A stretch of 64,000 nt of DNA from M3 sp045133615 (GCA_045133615.1 JBGUUQ010000148.1:1-64000), one strand, 5' to 3'. Shown: positions 7,643 through 18,157, counted from the stretch's first letter. Notes: generated by a model not told the origin, from the letters alone. Program-made: numbers and translations.

Positions 7643-10600
7643 ATGAGACGGACCTACGAAATATTTCGTGCAATTTTAGTTGCATTGTTGGTACTCGCAG
7701 TAGGAGTACCCGCATTGCTCTATGTATTGCTATCCATCCCCGGAATACAAAACAAAATTCGTACGGAGAGCGAACACGAACTGACTTCGTTGCTCGGCAC
7801 TGAAGTCAATATAGGCAAAGTATCGATAGCCCCGTTCAATCGCGTCACTATCGAAAAAGTCGTGGCTATGGATGCCGACGGAGATACAGCTCTGCGCGTC
7901 GGTCGACTTGGAGCCGGAATAAAGCTAAAAGACCTTTTGCTAAAGGGCGACATCGTAGTGACCTACATAGAATTAATAGGCTTGGATGCCCGTATCAATC
8001 GTGAGTCGCCCGACTCTCCGCTCAACATTCAGCCCATCATTGATGCTCTTAAACCGAAAGACAAAACAAAGCCCCCCACTCGTTTTGATTTGGCGGTAAA
8101 CTCTATTGTGATACGTCGCTCTTCCGTCTCCTACGACGTTTTGTCGGAGCCTGATTCGATTCAACAGAAGTTGAACCCGGCTCATGCAAGCATTTACGAT
8201 TTAAAGGCCGACATTCGCCTGCCTCGCATCAAAAATGACGATTTCAGCATCGACATAAAACGTCTTGCCCTCAAGGAGCGGTCGGGTTTCTCGCTCGAAA
8301 GCCTTTCAGGATTATTCCACATATCGAACACCGGAAGTTCGGTTTCCGATATGACAATCGATTTGCCCGGTTCGCATATTGCATTGGCTGATATGGCACT
8401 CGATTATGACTCTTGGCAATCATTGCAACAAAAATGGCAGCAAATACCGATTGAAATAGGTATTATTGATGGAAGTTACATTTCATTGGCCGATTTTTCA
8501 GCCATGGTTCCGGCTATGAAAGGGTTTGACGATTCTCTGTCTCTCAATCTCTTAGCAAAAGGAACTCTATCCAATATTGATATTGACAATCTCGACATTG
8601 TTGACTCCTCCGGCTCAACACGTGTAAGTATCAAAGACGGTAACATTTCAGGCCTTTGCAAAGGCAAGTCCGATATATCGATTCTCATGCCCGACATTGA
8701 TATTGAAGGATATGGTGTAGACATTGCCGACCTTGTGAGCCATCTGTCCTCCGTATCGCAGAAAGCACAAAAAACAATCTCCAATCTCGGACATATATCT
8801 GTTGCCGGCAAGGCTAAAGGGTCATTGGCCGATGCTTCATTTCTCGGCACAGTAAAAACGGCATCTGGACGAGTCAATCTCGATCTGAATTATCGCCGCA
8901 AATCGTCCAACTCGCCAATCGGACTATCAGGACATGTCAAAACCGATACGATTTCACTCGGCACAATGCTTGAAAATCAGGATTTCAACAAAATCGCCGC
9001 AGACATCACATTTGATGTCGCAGTCAACCACAAGTCATTGTCGGGTACCGTGACAGGCAAAGTCCCCGTGCTTGATTATAAAGGGCATCGATACGACGAT
9101 ATTTCTGCCGATATATCATCCGATGGCAAGCACTATGCAGGGAATGTGATACTCAATGACGATAACGTGCAGATTCTTATCGACGGAGATGCCAAAGTAG
9201 ATCGCCAGAATCCATCGGCCAATCTTTTTGCACAAGTCGTAAACGCAAATCTCAACGAATTAAATCTGTGGGACAAATATCCCGACCACAGTCTGTCGGC
9301 ATCTCTGCAAATGAATTGGAGTGGAAATTCGGTAGATACCGGAAACGGAACAATTTCATTAAGCGATATTGCATTCGTTGATACAGACGGAGCCGGCATC
9401 AACATCGACCGAATTGAGCTTGAAGCAATCAACACCGACTCTCTGCAATATATCAACTTGCGAAGCGACATCATCGAAGGCGCCATAGTCGGGCAATATG
9501 ATTTTGCAACACTTGCGTCAACAGCCAAAGACATCTTGTCGCATACATTTCCCGTGTTTTTTGGCGGAGAAGTGCAACACTCCGATGCTAAGACAAAGAA
9601 CGACACCCGTATCAATAATTTCTCCTACAATTTTGTGGTGAAAGAAAACAACGAATTGACCGACTTCTTCAAAACGCCGATACGAATCGTCTATCCAATC
9701 ACCATCAACGGCCTTGTTGATGAAGAAGAGCACCACATGGCACTCAATCTGGACGCTCCGTATCTTCAGCAGAAAAACAAATTGATTGAAAATACAGCCT
9801 TACGATTTAATGTCGATGGCTCGGTAAATCGCTGTGAGCTATACGCAACCACCGTTTTCCCAACAAAAAAAGGACCGACATCAATAGTGTTAGAAAGTAA
9901 CGGAGCCTCTGATCGTATCGACACCGACATATCATGGATTGCAGAACATCCCCGCACATTCAAGGGAAATGTAAACCTTTCCACCCTATTCGGACGCAAT
10001 GAGAACGACAATGGCTATACCGCCGATGTCGACATCAATCCAAGCCAAATCATCATCAACGACACTACGTGGGTGGTAAGTCCGGCAAAAATATACGCCG
10101 ACATCGCCGCGAAACATATTGACGTAGATGGTATCGACATACGCCGCTCCGGTCAATATATCACACTCGGCGGAACCGTGTCGGACGATCCCGCCGACGA
10201 ACTGTGCCTGCAACTGCTCAACGTCAACCTCGACTATGTGTTTGAGACACTCGACATCAGCGCGGCAATGTTTGGCGGTGATGCATCGGGAAAATTCTAT
10301 GCTGCCGGACTTTTCACCAAAGAGCCCCGACTTAATACTCCCGGACTTCATGTAGACAACATTACCTACAACGGAGCACTTATGGGCGATGCCGATATAG
10401 TCAGTTCATGGAACAATACCAATAAATCTGTCGATATAAACGCGACAATATCACAGACCAACGGCAGAAAATCGCTCATCGACGGTTCGATATACGTGAT
10501 GAGAGACTCTCTCGACTTCCGATTCAAAGCCGATAAAGCCAATATCGGTTTTATGCGACCTTATATGGAAGCATTCACATCCGAAGTGTCCGGATACGCC

Positions 10601-12295
10601 TCCGGAGATGCCCATCTATGGGGTACATTCAAGCTTATCGACATGAGCGGTCGCCTCTTTGCTGAAGATCTCAAAGTAAAAATCGACTACACTAATACGT
10701 ACTATTCGACAACTGATTCAGTTATCATAAATCCGGGCTCAATAGAGTTTACCGACGTCAAACTCCATGACGCCTACGGCAATACCGCCAATCTCTCCGG
10801 CTCGGTAACTCACTCGTTCTTCAAACTCCCGCATTTCAAGTTCGACATAACCGATGCTAAAAATTTCCTTTGCTACGATGTCACTCCGGAAATTTCACCG
10901 GATTGGTATGGCAAAATATTCGGAAACGGAACGGCATTCGTAAAAGGAGCTCCGGGACTGATTGAAATCGATGTAAACATGTCGACGGCTCCGCAATCGG
11001 TATTTACCTTTGTCCTTAGCGACACTGAAGCCGCCGGCGAATACACGTTTATCGAATTTCGCGACCGCAATTACAAGCCGAAACCTATCCTCCCCGACAC
11101 CATTCTTGAGCGCGGGACTCCCGAACTTGCAGAGTTGTTGCAGGCACGAATCAAAAAGCAAGTGGAGAGCAATCCATCGGTATTCCACATCAATCTGCAA
11201 GCCGATGTGACACCCGAAGCGCAAATGATACTCGTTATGGACCCGATAGGTGGCGACCGCATCAAAGCCAACGGGAAGGGAAATTTGCGATTGGAATATG
11301 TATCCTCCGACGATGAGTTTAAAATGTTCGGTTCGTATATACTCGACCGCGGAAGCTATAACTTCACCCTGCAAGACATCATCATAAAGAACTTCACCAT
11401 CAACCCCGGAAGTGCTATTACTTTTACCGGCGACCCGCTTGCCGCCACACTCAATATCGAAGCGGTATATTCGGTAAATGCCAACCTTAGCGACCTCGAC
11501 GAATCGTTCTTGCAAGACCGCGAACTCAATCGCACAAATGTGCCGGTTCATGCACTGCTGAAAGTCAACGGCGACATGCGCCAGCCCGACATAGCATTTG
11601 ACCTCGAATTCCCCACCCTTACCCACGACACCTACCGAAAGGTTAAAAGCATTATCAGCACCGAAGAGATGATGAGCCGACAGATTCTCTATCTGCTCGC
11701 TCTTAATCGCTTCTATACACCCGATTATATGGGTTCTACGACCAAAGGCAACGAACTTGTATCGGTGGCCTCATCGACCATCTCGTCGCAGTTGAGCAGT
11801 ATGCTTGGTCAGTTGAGCGACAATTGGAGCATTGCCCCGAATTTCCGTAGCGACAACGGCGACTTCTCCGACGTGGAAGTTGACCTTGCACTATCGAGTC
11901 ATCTGCTCAATAATCGACTGCTATTTAACGGCAACTTCGGCTATCGCGACAACGTCTACAACAGCAATACCTTTATCGGAGACTTCGACATCGAATACTT
12001 GCTAAATAAGTCTGGCAATATCAGACTAAAAGCCTATAATCGCTACAACGACCAAAACTACTATGTCCGTACGGCACTCACTACTCAAGGTGTGGGCGTA
12101 GTGTTCAAACGCGATTTCGACAATATCTTCTCATTCATCCATCGCGCCAAAAACAAGGATGCCAAAAACACTGATGAAAATGCAGAAAGCGACACAACTG
12201 CTATCGCTACAGACAGCATCGCTATTCCAGACAATATACCCGCAGATACCACTGTCGTAAACAGACCTACCGACGATTTTATCACCATCAAATAG
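7643..12295 (+). CDS. tamB: TamB-family translocation/assembly protein
   Basis: 1550 residues, within the range of Bacteroidota TamB proteins. A single N-terminal membrane anchor (about 8-32) precedes a long periplasmic region of repeating short beta strands, the AsmA/TamB-like beta-taco that shuttles lipids or outer-membrane proteins between membranes. The C-terminal ~350 residues match the conserved TamB domain: the run GSYNFTLQDIIIKNFTINPGS, then LNRFYTPDYMG and a final YNRYNDQNYY..GVGVVFKRDFDNIF. The tail after about residue 1510 is acidic and threonine-rich. No BamA-like TamA gene is next to it, so the partner is elsewhere. It has its own promoter and stands alone. Confidence 0.92.
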   Translation: MRRTYEIFRAILVALLVLAVGVPALLYVLLSIPGIQNKIRTESEHELTSLLGTEVNIGKVSIAPFNRVTIEKVVAMDADGDTALRVGRLGAGIKLKDLLLKGDIVVTYIELIGLDARINRESPDSPLNIQPIIDALKPKDKTKPPTRFDLAVNSIVIRRSSVSYDVLSEPDSIQQKLNPAHASIYDLKADIRLPRIKNDDFSIDIKRLALKERSGFSLESLSGLFHISNTGSSVSDMTIDLPGSHIALADMALDYDSWQSLQQKWQQIPIEIGIIDGSYISLADFSAMVPAMKGFDDSLSLNLLAKGTLSNIDIDNLDIVDSSGSTRVSIKDGNISGLCKGKSDISILMPDIDIEGYGVDIADLVSHLSSVSQKAQKTISNLGHISVAGKAKGSLADASFLGTVKTASGRVNLDLNYRRKSSNSPIGLSGHVKTDTISLGTMLENQDFNKIAADITFDVAVNHKSLSGTVTGKVPVLDYKGHRYDDISADISSDGKHYAGNVILNDDNVQILIDGDAKVDRQNPSANLFAQVVNANLNELNLWDKYPDHSLSASLQMNWSGNSVDTGNGTISLSDIAFVDTDGAGINIDRIELEAINTDSLQYINLRSDIIEGAIVGQYDFATLASTAKDILSHTFPVFFGGEVQHSDAKTKNDTRINNFSYNFVVKENNELTDFFKTPIRIVYPITINGLVDEEEHHMALNLDAPYLQQKNKLIENTALRFNVDGSVNRCELYATTVFPTKKGPTSIVLESNGASDRIDTDISWIAEHPRTFKGNVNLSTLFGRNENDNGYTADVDINPSQIIINDTTWVVSPAKIYADIAAKHIDVDGIDIRRSGQYITLGGTVSDDPADELCLQLLNVNLDYVFETLDISAAMFGGDASGKFYAAGLFTKEPRLNTPGLHVDNITYNGALMGDADIVSSWNNTNKSVDINATISQTNGRKSLIDGSIYVMRDSLDFRFKADKANIGFMRPYMEAFTSEVSGYASGDAHLWGTFKLIDMSGRLFAEDLKVKIDYTNTYYSTTDSVIINPGSIEFTDVKLHDAYGNTANLSGSVTHSFFKLPHFKFDITDAKNFLCYDVTPEISPDWYGKIFGNGTAFVKGAPGLIEIDVNMSTAPQSVFTFVLSDTEAAGEYTFIEFRDRNYKPKPILPDTILERGTPELAELLQARIKKQVESNPSVFHINLQADVTPEAQMILVMDPIGGDRIKANGKGNLRLEYVSSDDEFKMFGSYILDRGSYNFTLQDIIIKNFTINPGSAITFTGDPLAATLNIEAVYSVNANLSDLDESFLQDRELNRTNVPVHALLKVNGDMRQPDIAFDLEFPTLTHDTYRKVKSIISTEEMMSRQILYLLALNRFYTPDYMGSTTKGNELVSVASSTISSQLSSMLGQLSDNWSIAPNFRSDNGDFSDVEVDLALSSHLLNNRLLFNGNFGYRDNVYNSNTFIGDFDIEYLLNKSGNIRLKAYNRYNDQNYYVRTALTTQGVGVVFKRDFDNIFSFIHRAKNKDAKNTDENAESDTTAIATDSIAIPDNIPADTTVVNRPTDDFITIK

Positions 12296-12489
12296 GACTC
12301 CAAAAGGTCACTTTCAGAAATAACACACGATTCCTATCTATTGCAAAAAACGAGACAAGGATGAGCCAAAACAGACACATCTATGTTGGTATATTATATA
12401 ATTTATATCAGATACAATTTCCTACTATATTGTCCGTTTTTACCATATAAAGGCATTTTGCGCCATTATTACAGACAAATAGAACATTC

Positions 12490-14175
12490 ATGCATATCAC
12501 AAAAAATACGAATACCGTTACTTGGTTTGTACTCGTAATTTGCATCATAACATTTCTCCCGTTTCTTGGAGAAACTCTTTTCAATACAAAAGGTGAGCCG
12601 CGTGAAGCCATTGTTGCATTTTCCATGCTTGAGCAAGGGAATTGGTTGCTTCCGGAAAGTTGCGGTGGCGACATTCCATATAAACCGCCGTTTTTAGCAT
12701 GGCTCATTGCCGTTATAGCATCAGTCACCGGCTCTGTTTCCGAATATATATCGCGCCTTCCGTCGGCGTTGGCTCTCATCGCCATGACAATAATAGGATG
12801 CCGATTCTATGCCAATCGTTCATCTGCCATAAAAGCATTGTTTATGGCATTGGTTTTCATCACTGCATTTGAAGTCGAACGTGCCGGAATGACTTGTCGC
12901 GTAGACATGGTACTTACCGCTTGTCTTGTATCTTCCATGTACAGTCTCTATCGATATTTTGAATATGACTGTAAAGGAATTCCAATCGCAGCAATACTTC
13001 TAATGAGTTGTGCCGTTCTCACTAAAGGTCCTGTCGGTATGGTTCTTCCATGTTTGGTTATCGGCATATTCCGTCTCATCATCGGCGACAGATTCATTCC
13101 AACCTTGTTGAGACTGACGCTTATCGGAACAGCATCACTGATAATACCCGCGTTATGGTATATAGCGGCACATAATCATGGCGGAGATGAATTTATCTCG
13201 TTGGTTATAGAAGAAAATTTTGATCGTTTCACAGGATCAATGGACTATAGTTCTCACGAGAAACCTATATACTACAATTTCCTTACAGTGATTGCGGGAT
13301 ACACGCCTTACACATTGTTGGCACTTCTGTCGCTATTTGCCATCGGTCGTCGGCATATTTCAAAAACCGGAATATGGCAATGCATCCGAGGGATGGAGCC
13401 TCATCGATTGTTTGCGCTCGTAGCCATCGTGGTGGTGTTCGTGTTTTATTGTATTCCGGAAAGTAAACGCAGTGTCTATCTGCTGCCAATCTATCCGTTT
13501 ATCGCCTATTTTATCGCAGAATTGGTCATATATCTGGCAGAAAATCGACCACGCATCATCAATATTTACGGTTCAATCATCGCTACTCTCTCATTAGTGG
13601 TCGCAGCAACATTTGCAGCCGTTAAGTTTGGTGTTATTCCTTCCGACATCTTCACCGGGAGACACGCCGCAGAAAATATAACGATGCTCAATGCCCTCTC
13701 TGAAAGGGAGCTTGGATTTTGTTGGATAATATACGCGTTATCAATTGCTGCCGCCGTGGGATTTTTCTACATAAAAACAAAACGCCAACCCAAGGTCACG
13801 TTTTTTGCGACTATAATCACTACATTGGCTCTCTATTGGAGCATGTTTGCCATCTATCAACCGGCAGTGCTTAACACCAAAAGCGACCGCCCCATTGCAG
13901 AGCAAATCGACCGAATAGCGCCGTCGGGCTCGATATATTCATTTATCGACGACCAATTCCTACGGTTCTATACTATCAATTTTTACCTTGGAGACCGAGT
14001 AAAACTCTTTGATGCCGAACAGCCAACCGAAGGTATCATCATCATCGGCGACCGTGATGTTGAGGTATTCAAAACACGCAACAAAGATGTCGTACTTTCA
14101 CCAATTTTCCATTCCGACGCTCGTAGTTGCGACCTCCGACAGACGATTACCGTATATCGCTTCTCTCGCCAATAA
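12490..14175 (+). CDS. Glycosyltransferase family 39 (ArnT-like) membrane protein
   Basis: 561 residues, polytopic. The first periplasmic loop has the family signature: KGEPREAIVAFSMLEQGNWL with the acidic/basic pair, followed by YKPPFLAWL. This is typical of ArnT and dolichyl-phosphate-mannose mannosyltransferases, which move a sugar from a polyprenyl-phosphate donor onto lipid A, proteins or other acceptors at the outer face of the inner membrane. About eleven membrane segments follow, then a soluble C-terminal part (about 460-561). The acceptor is unknown; lipid A aminoarabinose transfer is only one possibility. The gene lies 194 bp after tamB with no clear terminator between. Confidence 0.88.
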   Translation: MHITKNTNTVTWFVLVICIITFLPFLGETLFNTKGEPREAIVAFSMLEQGNWLLPESCGGDIPYKPPFLAWLIAVIASVTGSVSEYISRLPSALALIAMTIIGCRFYANRSSAIKALFMALVFITAFEVERAGMTCRVDMVLTACLVSSMYSLYRYFEYDCKGIPIAAILLMSCAVLTKGPVGMVLPCLVIGIFRLIIGDRFIPTLLRLTLIGTASLIIPALWYIAAHNHGGDEFISLVIEENFDRFTGSMDYSSHEKPIYYNFLTVIAGYTPYTLLALLSLFAIGRRHISKTGIWQCIRGMEPHRLFALVAIVVVFVFYCIPESKRSVYLLPIYPFIAYFIAELVIYLAENRPRIINIYGSIIATLSLVVAATFAAVKFGVIPSDIFTGRHAAENITMLNALSERELGFCWIIYALSIAAAVGFFYIKTKRQPKVTFFATIITTLALYWSMFAIYQPAVLNTKSDRPIAEQIDRIAPSGSIYSFIDDQFLRFYTINFYLGDRVKLFDAEQPTEGIIIIGDRDVEVFKTRNKDVVLSPIFHSDARSCDLRQTITVYRFSRQ

Positions 14176-14211
14176 ACATCGACACAATCCCAAATAAGCC
14201 ACCTTTGGCGG

Positions 14212-14241
14212 TTGGAAAATGGCGGTAATTGTGTAAATTTG
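14212..14241 (+). promoter_or_regulatory. Promoter of the 14268 gene
   Basis: TTG at 14212-14214 (-33) and TAAATTTG at 14234-14241 (-7), 19 bp apart, with the ATG 26 bp further on. Confidence 0.6.
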
Positions 14242-14267
14242 TCAGCGAATATGGAAGATGAGTTTGC

Positions 14268-15563
14268 ATGAATGCCAAACGTACCGTCATATTATTGATT
14301 CTTATTCTCTCCATTTTAAAAATGGAGAGTCAAGTTGTAGCGGATTCCACAACTCACAAACCGCTGCCAAGTGCATCGATTTTCGACTGCAAAGGAAACG
14401 TACTTGGCATGACAGACTCAAAAGGTAGGATACCACACATATCCAAGACAAATTATCCAATAACAGTCAGATATTTAGGATTTACAGAGAAATCCATACC
14501 GCAAGCCGACTCCGATACAATCTTTCTGCAAGAAACTTTTTCAGACCTACCGGAGGTTGTGGTTGAGTCTCGACAGCATAAGGTGATACATATGTTGGCT
14601 TATGTACGTGAATACTCTACCCTCTCCACCTATACAGATACCGTATTTCTTTTCAGAGAAAAGATGGTGGATTATATGCTGACACCCGATAAAAAAGTAC
14701 GCTTCCAAGGATGGAATAATCCGAGGATTTTGAACAGTAAATCATACTATCGTTTCACCAATGCGTACGGGCTTGATAGTGTCAGCGACAAGAGCAACCA
14801 CCATTTCTCTTGGTCGGATTGGATTAAAATTATCCCACCACCTAAATTGCCGGCGAACTTGAGAAATGCAGAAGTAGGCACAGACACATTGCGAGGAAAA
14901 TACCGCCCGACAGAAATATGGTTGAAAAATCATGATAAGTTGACGATAGATATTAACGTATTGGCAGATACAACAAGCCGGAAATGGGTGCCCAATCTCG
15001 CCGTATTTTTCCACAACAATCTCGATTTTGAAAACTTTCGTGTCCGCTTCAACTATAACAATGTGGTCGATGATTCTATTTCCCCTATCGACTTGACCGG
15101 ATATTCTTTCAATATCGAGTCGAACGGACGAGAACGCGACATGTTCCGTTTCAACAAAGTCAACGAGACGTTCTATGTCAGCACATATGCCGAGGTTTAC
15201 ATCGTGGATAAGGAATATATCACGATAAAAGAAGCAAAGAAGTGGGAAAGCCTCAAATTTGACACAGAGAATATAGAGATTTATGAGCCTGCCGATGCTC
15301 CCGATTTACAACCTTCAATTTTGGAACTTATAGCCCGCGTAAATCAATTGGACACAGATAAGGTAAGGCTCAACATGGCTCCTGACCACCGATTGATGGG
15401 CCGACATGTCGTAAAGCAAAACATCGGAACAAGAGCTCTTTCACTGCTTAAGCAGCTCACGGGAATATCATACTACAGGTCCCGCAAAAATTCCAAGCGA
15501 AATTGGAATGAGTTCCGAATAGAACAAATGCGAAAAAACAACGGAAGAGAAGTCGAAGAATGA
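14268..15563 (+). CDS. Carboxypeptidase-regulatory-like domain protein
   Basis: 431 residues. A short signal-like segment (about 1-22) is followed by a CarboxypepD_reg-like beta domain: KPLPSASIFDCKGNVLGMTDSKGRI, then ITVRYLGFTEKSI, matching the 'P..gA.v.....g...tD..G.f.i' pattern common in Bacteroidota envelope proteins. The remaining ~320 residues are unlike anything I recognise; they are beta-rich with conserved-looking segments such as FRVRFNYNNVV and FNIESNGRERDMFRFN. Probably periplasmic or outer-membrane associated. It is a single gene with its own promoter and a terminator shared with the facing tRNA-Thr. Confidence 0.65.
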   Translation: MNAKRTVILLILILSILKMESQVVADSTTHKPLPSASIFDCKGNVLGMTDSKGRIPHISKTNYPITVRYLGFTEKSIPQADSDTIFLQETFSDLPEVVVESRQHKVIHMLAYVREYSTLSTYTDTVFLFREKMVDYMLTPDKKVRFQGWNNPRILNSKSYYRFTNAYGLDSVSDKSNHHFSWSDWIKIIPPPKLPANLRNAEVGTDTLRGKYRPTEIWLKNHDKLTIDINVLADTTSRKWVPNLAVFFHNNLDFENFRVRFNYNNVVDDSISPIDLTGYSFNIESNGRERDMFRFNKVNETFYVSTYAEVYIVDKEYITIKEAKKWESLKFDTENIEIYEPADAPDLQPSILELIARVNQLDTDKVRLNMAPDHRLMGRHVVKQNIGTRALSLLKQLTGISYYRSRKNSKRNWNEFRIEQMRKNNGREVEE

Positions 15564-15581
15564 TACGAGTAGACAAAAAAA

Positions 15582-15604
15582 GCGGTCGTGACGACCGCCT
15601 TTTT
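15582..15604. terminator. Bidirectional terminator
   Basis: Stem GCGGTCGT/ACGACCGC flanked by an A run on the left and CTTTTT on the right, so it can serve both the + strand gene and the tRNA-Thr on the - strand. Confidence 0.8.
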
Positions 15605-15605
15605 G

Positions 15606-15679
15606 AGCCTCGAGTGGGGCTCGAACCCACGAACCTTTTCGTTACGAATGAAATGCTCTACCAACTGAGCTATCGAGGC
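15606..15679 (-). tRNA. tRNA-Thr (anticodon CGU)
   Basis: The minus strand folds as a 74-nt cloverleaf: acceptor GCCTCGA/TCGAGGC with discriminator U, D arm GCTCAGTTGGTAGAGC, anticodon loop TTCGTAA (anticodon CGT, decodes ACG), and T arm GTGGG-TTCGAGC-CCCAC. CCA is not encoded. Confidence 0.93.
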
Positions 15680-15700
15680 TGATTTACGAGTGCAAAGATA

Positions 15701-17083
15701 CTAAAAATTTAGAGATTGCTTGCTATACGTAAACTTAATTTTTGCTTTATCAAATAATAATTTCACCATTGCCGGGCTATCGACATAGGGATAAACACCT
15801 GTCAGATATTGAGTGGTCGATGTCGAGTAATAATAGCTACTGCTGCTTGAACTTTCAGTTGACACGTTGACCGGAGTGAGAGTAAACATCACGTCCTCAT
15901 CGGTAATCACATCCTTGTTAAGCAAATCAATTATATAATCACGCATTCCGGTGAATGTATATTTACCGGTCGACGAATTATATGTAGCATAAAATGAGGT
16001 TTTGCTGTCGGTAATATCGTTGTTGGCAAAAAATTCGTCTTTCTTGCTGCTCTGCACCATAAGAAGGTAGGGAGGAGGATTGATTCCGTAGTCATTGGTA
16101 ACTTTCTCTACCGGGATTTCAAACGAAAGAGTGTTGATAACCGATATCAAACCTTTGTTTTCGCGATAGCGAGCAATAATATCGCGTGCGGGGAATTCCA
16201 CTTCCACATCCAAACCTGCCGGAGCAAGAATAATCGATTCACCATCATCCACTCTACTCTGAATGTCGGGACTTATCGACATCTCAATATTATTGTTGGT
16301 CACAATTTCAGGTGTAACGGCAAAATAAACTCCCGTCTTGTAATATGTGGTATCTTGTTCATCAACGACATCGTGTTGACGATAATAGATACGCATATCC
16401 GTGCTCTTGAAATGCATCACACGACCGGCTCCGTAGGAATTGGCGATATAAAGACCGGGGAACCATTCGGCAAAAGCAGAGGGGGTGCTGAACGTTTCGG
16501 GATTGGTCTTGTAGCGAGTAAAGAATTTCTTACCCAATTCAAGCGGCAGCATCACCTCAACCGAGCGATAGCTCAATTCGGCAATCGAATCAGACATGCC
16601 AAGCGCGGTGGCAGTATAGACAGCCGAACCGATTTCCGACTGCGGAGAGTAATAATCCTCCGGCGAGAAATCACTATATATGGGGCTGGGAAGTTGCTTA
16701 TCGAGTTGATATACTTTCAATCCCATAGGGACAATAGAATCTCCGGTGTATCCTCCATTGGCAATACGCAATACCAATTTAATAGAATCGATGTCGTCGA
16801 CAGTGACACCGGTAGTGTCCATATCCACAGTCGGCATAAACTGAGTCACCACATCCGAGCGCAACGAACCGAAGCCCTTGGCGTTGATTACACCCAATAA
16901 TTGCGTAATCGTGCGCGATTGCACCTTAGGAGAGGCAACCGAATGCCCTGTAACGGTGAAAGTCGAATCGATTACAATTTCAATCTCATCTTGGATAATT
17001 GATTCTCCGATTGTACTGTCATCTTCGCATGCTACCATTGAGGTTGCCAAAAGTGCACCTATGATAAATTTCGAGAATTTCAT
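15701..17083 (-). CDS. DUF4270 domain lipoprotein
   Basis: 460 residues with a lipoprotein signal: MKFSKFIIGALLATSMVAC with Cys19, followed by acidic residues. The order of conserved segments (GESIIQDE, LLGVINAKGFGSLRSDVVTQF, then a long beta-rich body with low-complexity serines and threonines near residue 420) fits the DUF4270 family found only in Bacteroidota. It is predicted outer-membrane or periplasmic. It starts 29 bp after the glycogen/starch synthase stop on the same strand, and this pairing recurs in Bacteroidales genomes, so the two are likely co-expressed. Function unknown; a link to envelope or storage polysaccharide is conjecture. Confidence 0.85.
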   Translation of the reverse strand: MKFSKFIIGALLATSMVACEDDSTIGESIIQDEIEIVIDSTFTVTGHSVASPKVQSRTITQLLGVINAKGFGSLRSDVVTQFMPTVDMDTTGVTVDDIDSIKLVLRIANGGYTGDSIVPMGLKVYQLDKQLPSPIYSDFSPEDYYSPQSEIGSAVYTATALGMSDSIAELSYRSVEVMLPLELGKKFFTRYKTNPETFSTPSAFAEWFPGLYIANSYGAGRVMHFKSTDMRIYYRQHDVVDEQDTTYYKTGVYFAVTPEIVTNNNIEMSISPDIQSRVDDGESIILAPAGLDVEVEFPARDIIARYRENKGLISVINTLSFEIPVEKVTNDYGINPPPYLLMVQSSKKDEFFANNDITDSKTSFYATYNSSTGKYTFTGMRDYIIDLLNKDVITDEDVMFTLTPVNVSTESSSSSSYYYSTSTTQYLTGVYPYVDSPAMVKLLFDKAKIKFTYSKQSLNF

Positions 17084-17112
17084 GATTTGTTTATCACTGA
17101 CTGTTGTTGTCG

Positions 17113-17919
17113 TTAAAGCGATTTATAAAAATCATTATAGGCATCTACATAATTTTCATCGCCGGGATAGGCAAGGAATGGTTTGCCCGATGCTTTGGCA
17201 TATTCAACGAGTTCGGCATCCGCATTAGCCGATGATTGCACTACTCCATCGGAATAGTCGATGGCAAATTTGCACAAAGTCTTATAATCCACCGGACCTC
17301 CAAGCAATCCTTTGATATCCTCTTCACTGAAGCCGTCCATCTTCAGTTTTTCAGCGAATCTTGCATCAAACGTTCCTTCAAATGCATCGTCAAACAAGGC
17401 AAATACCGACTTAGCGGAGCGGAACGACGGATCTTCGTGGTAAACTCGCTTCAGATAAAGCGGTGTCAATGCGGAAATCCAACCTGAACAATGCACGATA
17501 GTAGGCTCCCAACGCAGTTTTTTGACAGTTTCAATCACACCGCGCACATAGAACATACTACGCTCATCGTTGTATTCGGGCGACAAACGAGTCTCAAGAT
17601 CTTTTACCATGTGACGCTGGAAGAAATCCTCATTGTCGATGAAATAGACTTGAATACGCGACGGCTGCAATGTGGCAACCTTTATAATAAGCGGGTGATC
17701 GGTATCATCAATAATGAGATTCATACCCGACAGGCGTATCACCTCGTGCAATTGATTGCGACGCTCATTGATACATCCGTATCTCGGCATGAATGTGCGC
17801 ACTTCATTCCCTTTCTCTTGAATGCCCTGCGGCAGCATCTGACCGAGCTCCGCCATAGGGGTTTTAGAAAGATAGGGAGTGATTTCTTGAGAAATGTAAA
17901 GGATCTTGTTTGTATCCAT
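17113..17919 (-). CDS. Short glycogen/starch synthase (GT5 catalytic domain only)
   Basis: 268 residues from the ATG at 17919; an upstream in-frame extension to 18039 crosses the promoter and is rejected. The N-terminus KILYISQEITPYLSKTPMAELGQMLPQGI matches the start of the starch synthase catalytic domain (family GT5), where substrate-binding residues sit near 'E..P..K.GGL'. Here the usual K-x-G-G-L is altered to KTPMAEL. A full glycogen synthase is about 480 residues; the C-terminal GT-B nucleotide-binding half is absent. Such half-length proteins are common in Bacteroidales, so this is not a fresh truncation, and activity as a true synthase is doubtful. It heads an operon with DUF4270. Confidence 0.8.
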   Translation of the reverse strand: MDTNKILYISQEITPYLSKTPMAELGQMLPQGIQEKGNEVRTFMPRYGCINERRNQLHEVIRLSGMNLIIDDTDHPLIIKVATLQPSRIQVYFIDNEDFFQRHMVKDLETRLSPEYNDERSMFYVRGVIETVKKLRWEPTIVHCSGWISALTPLYLKRVYHEDPSFRSAKSVFALFDDAFEGTFDARFAEKLKMDGFSEEDIKGLLGGPVDYKTLCKFAIDYSDGVVQSSANADAELVEYAKASGKPFLAYPGDENYVDAYNDFYKSL

Positions 17920-17955
17920 TAAGCTATAATGATTATCTATTAATAGAATTGTCTG

Positions 17956-17963
17956 CAAAGGTA
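17956..17963 (-). promoter_or_regulatory. -7 promoter element of the GT5/DUF4270 operon
   Basis: Minus-strand TACCTTTG, 36 bp before the ATG at 17919. Confidence 0.6.
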
Positions 17964-18121
17964 GTAATTTTTTTTCAAATACGCCACTCTCGGCTCGCTC
18001 TAATCGCGCATTTTGTCTACGACGACACGTTTGCTGCATAGGTTTAACACATTTACGGCATTTTAGTTGTTGTCAACTGTTAAAATTAAGCAAGTTTCTT
18101 TTATTCGCCCGCGTTTTATCG

Positions 18122-18129
18122 TACCTTTG
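18122..18129 (+). promoter_or_regulatory. -7 promoter element of dsbD-mazG-topB
   Basis: TACCTTTG matches TAnnTTTG, 28 bp before the dsbD ATG. Confidence 0.6.
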
Positions 18130-18157
18130 CATCTTAAAACAATAACAATCCAAAACT

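Noticed and set aside
10895..11626. A 243-residue minus-strand reading frame
   Set aside because: Antisense shadow of tamB, with no recognisable domain and no promoter.
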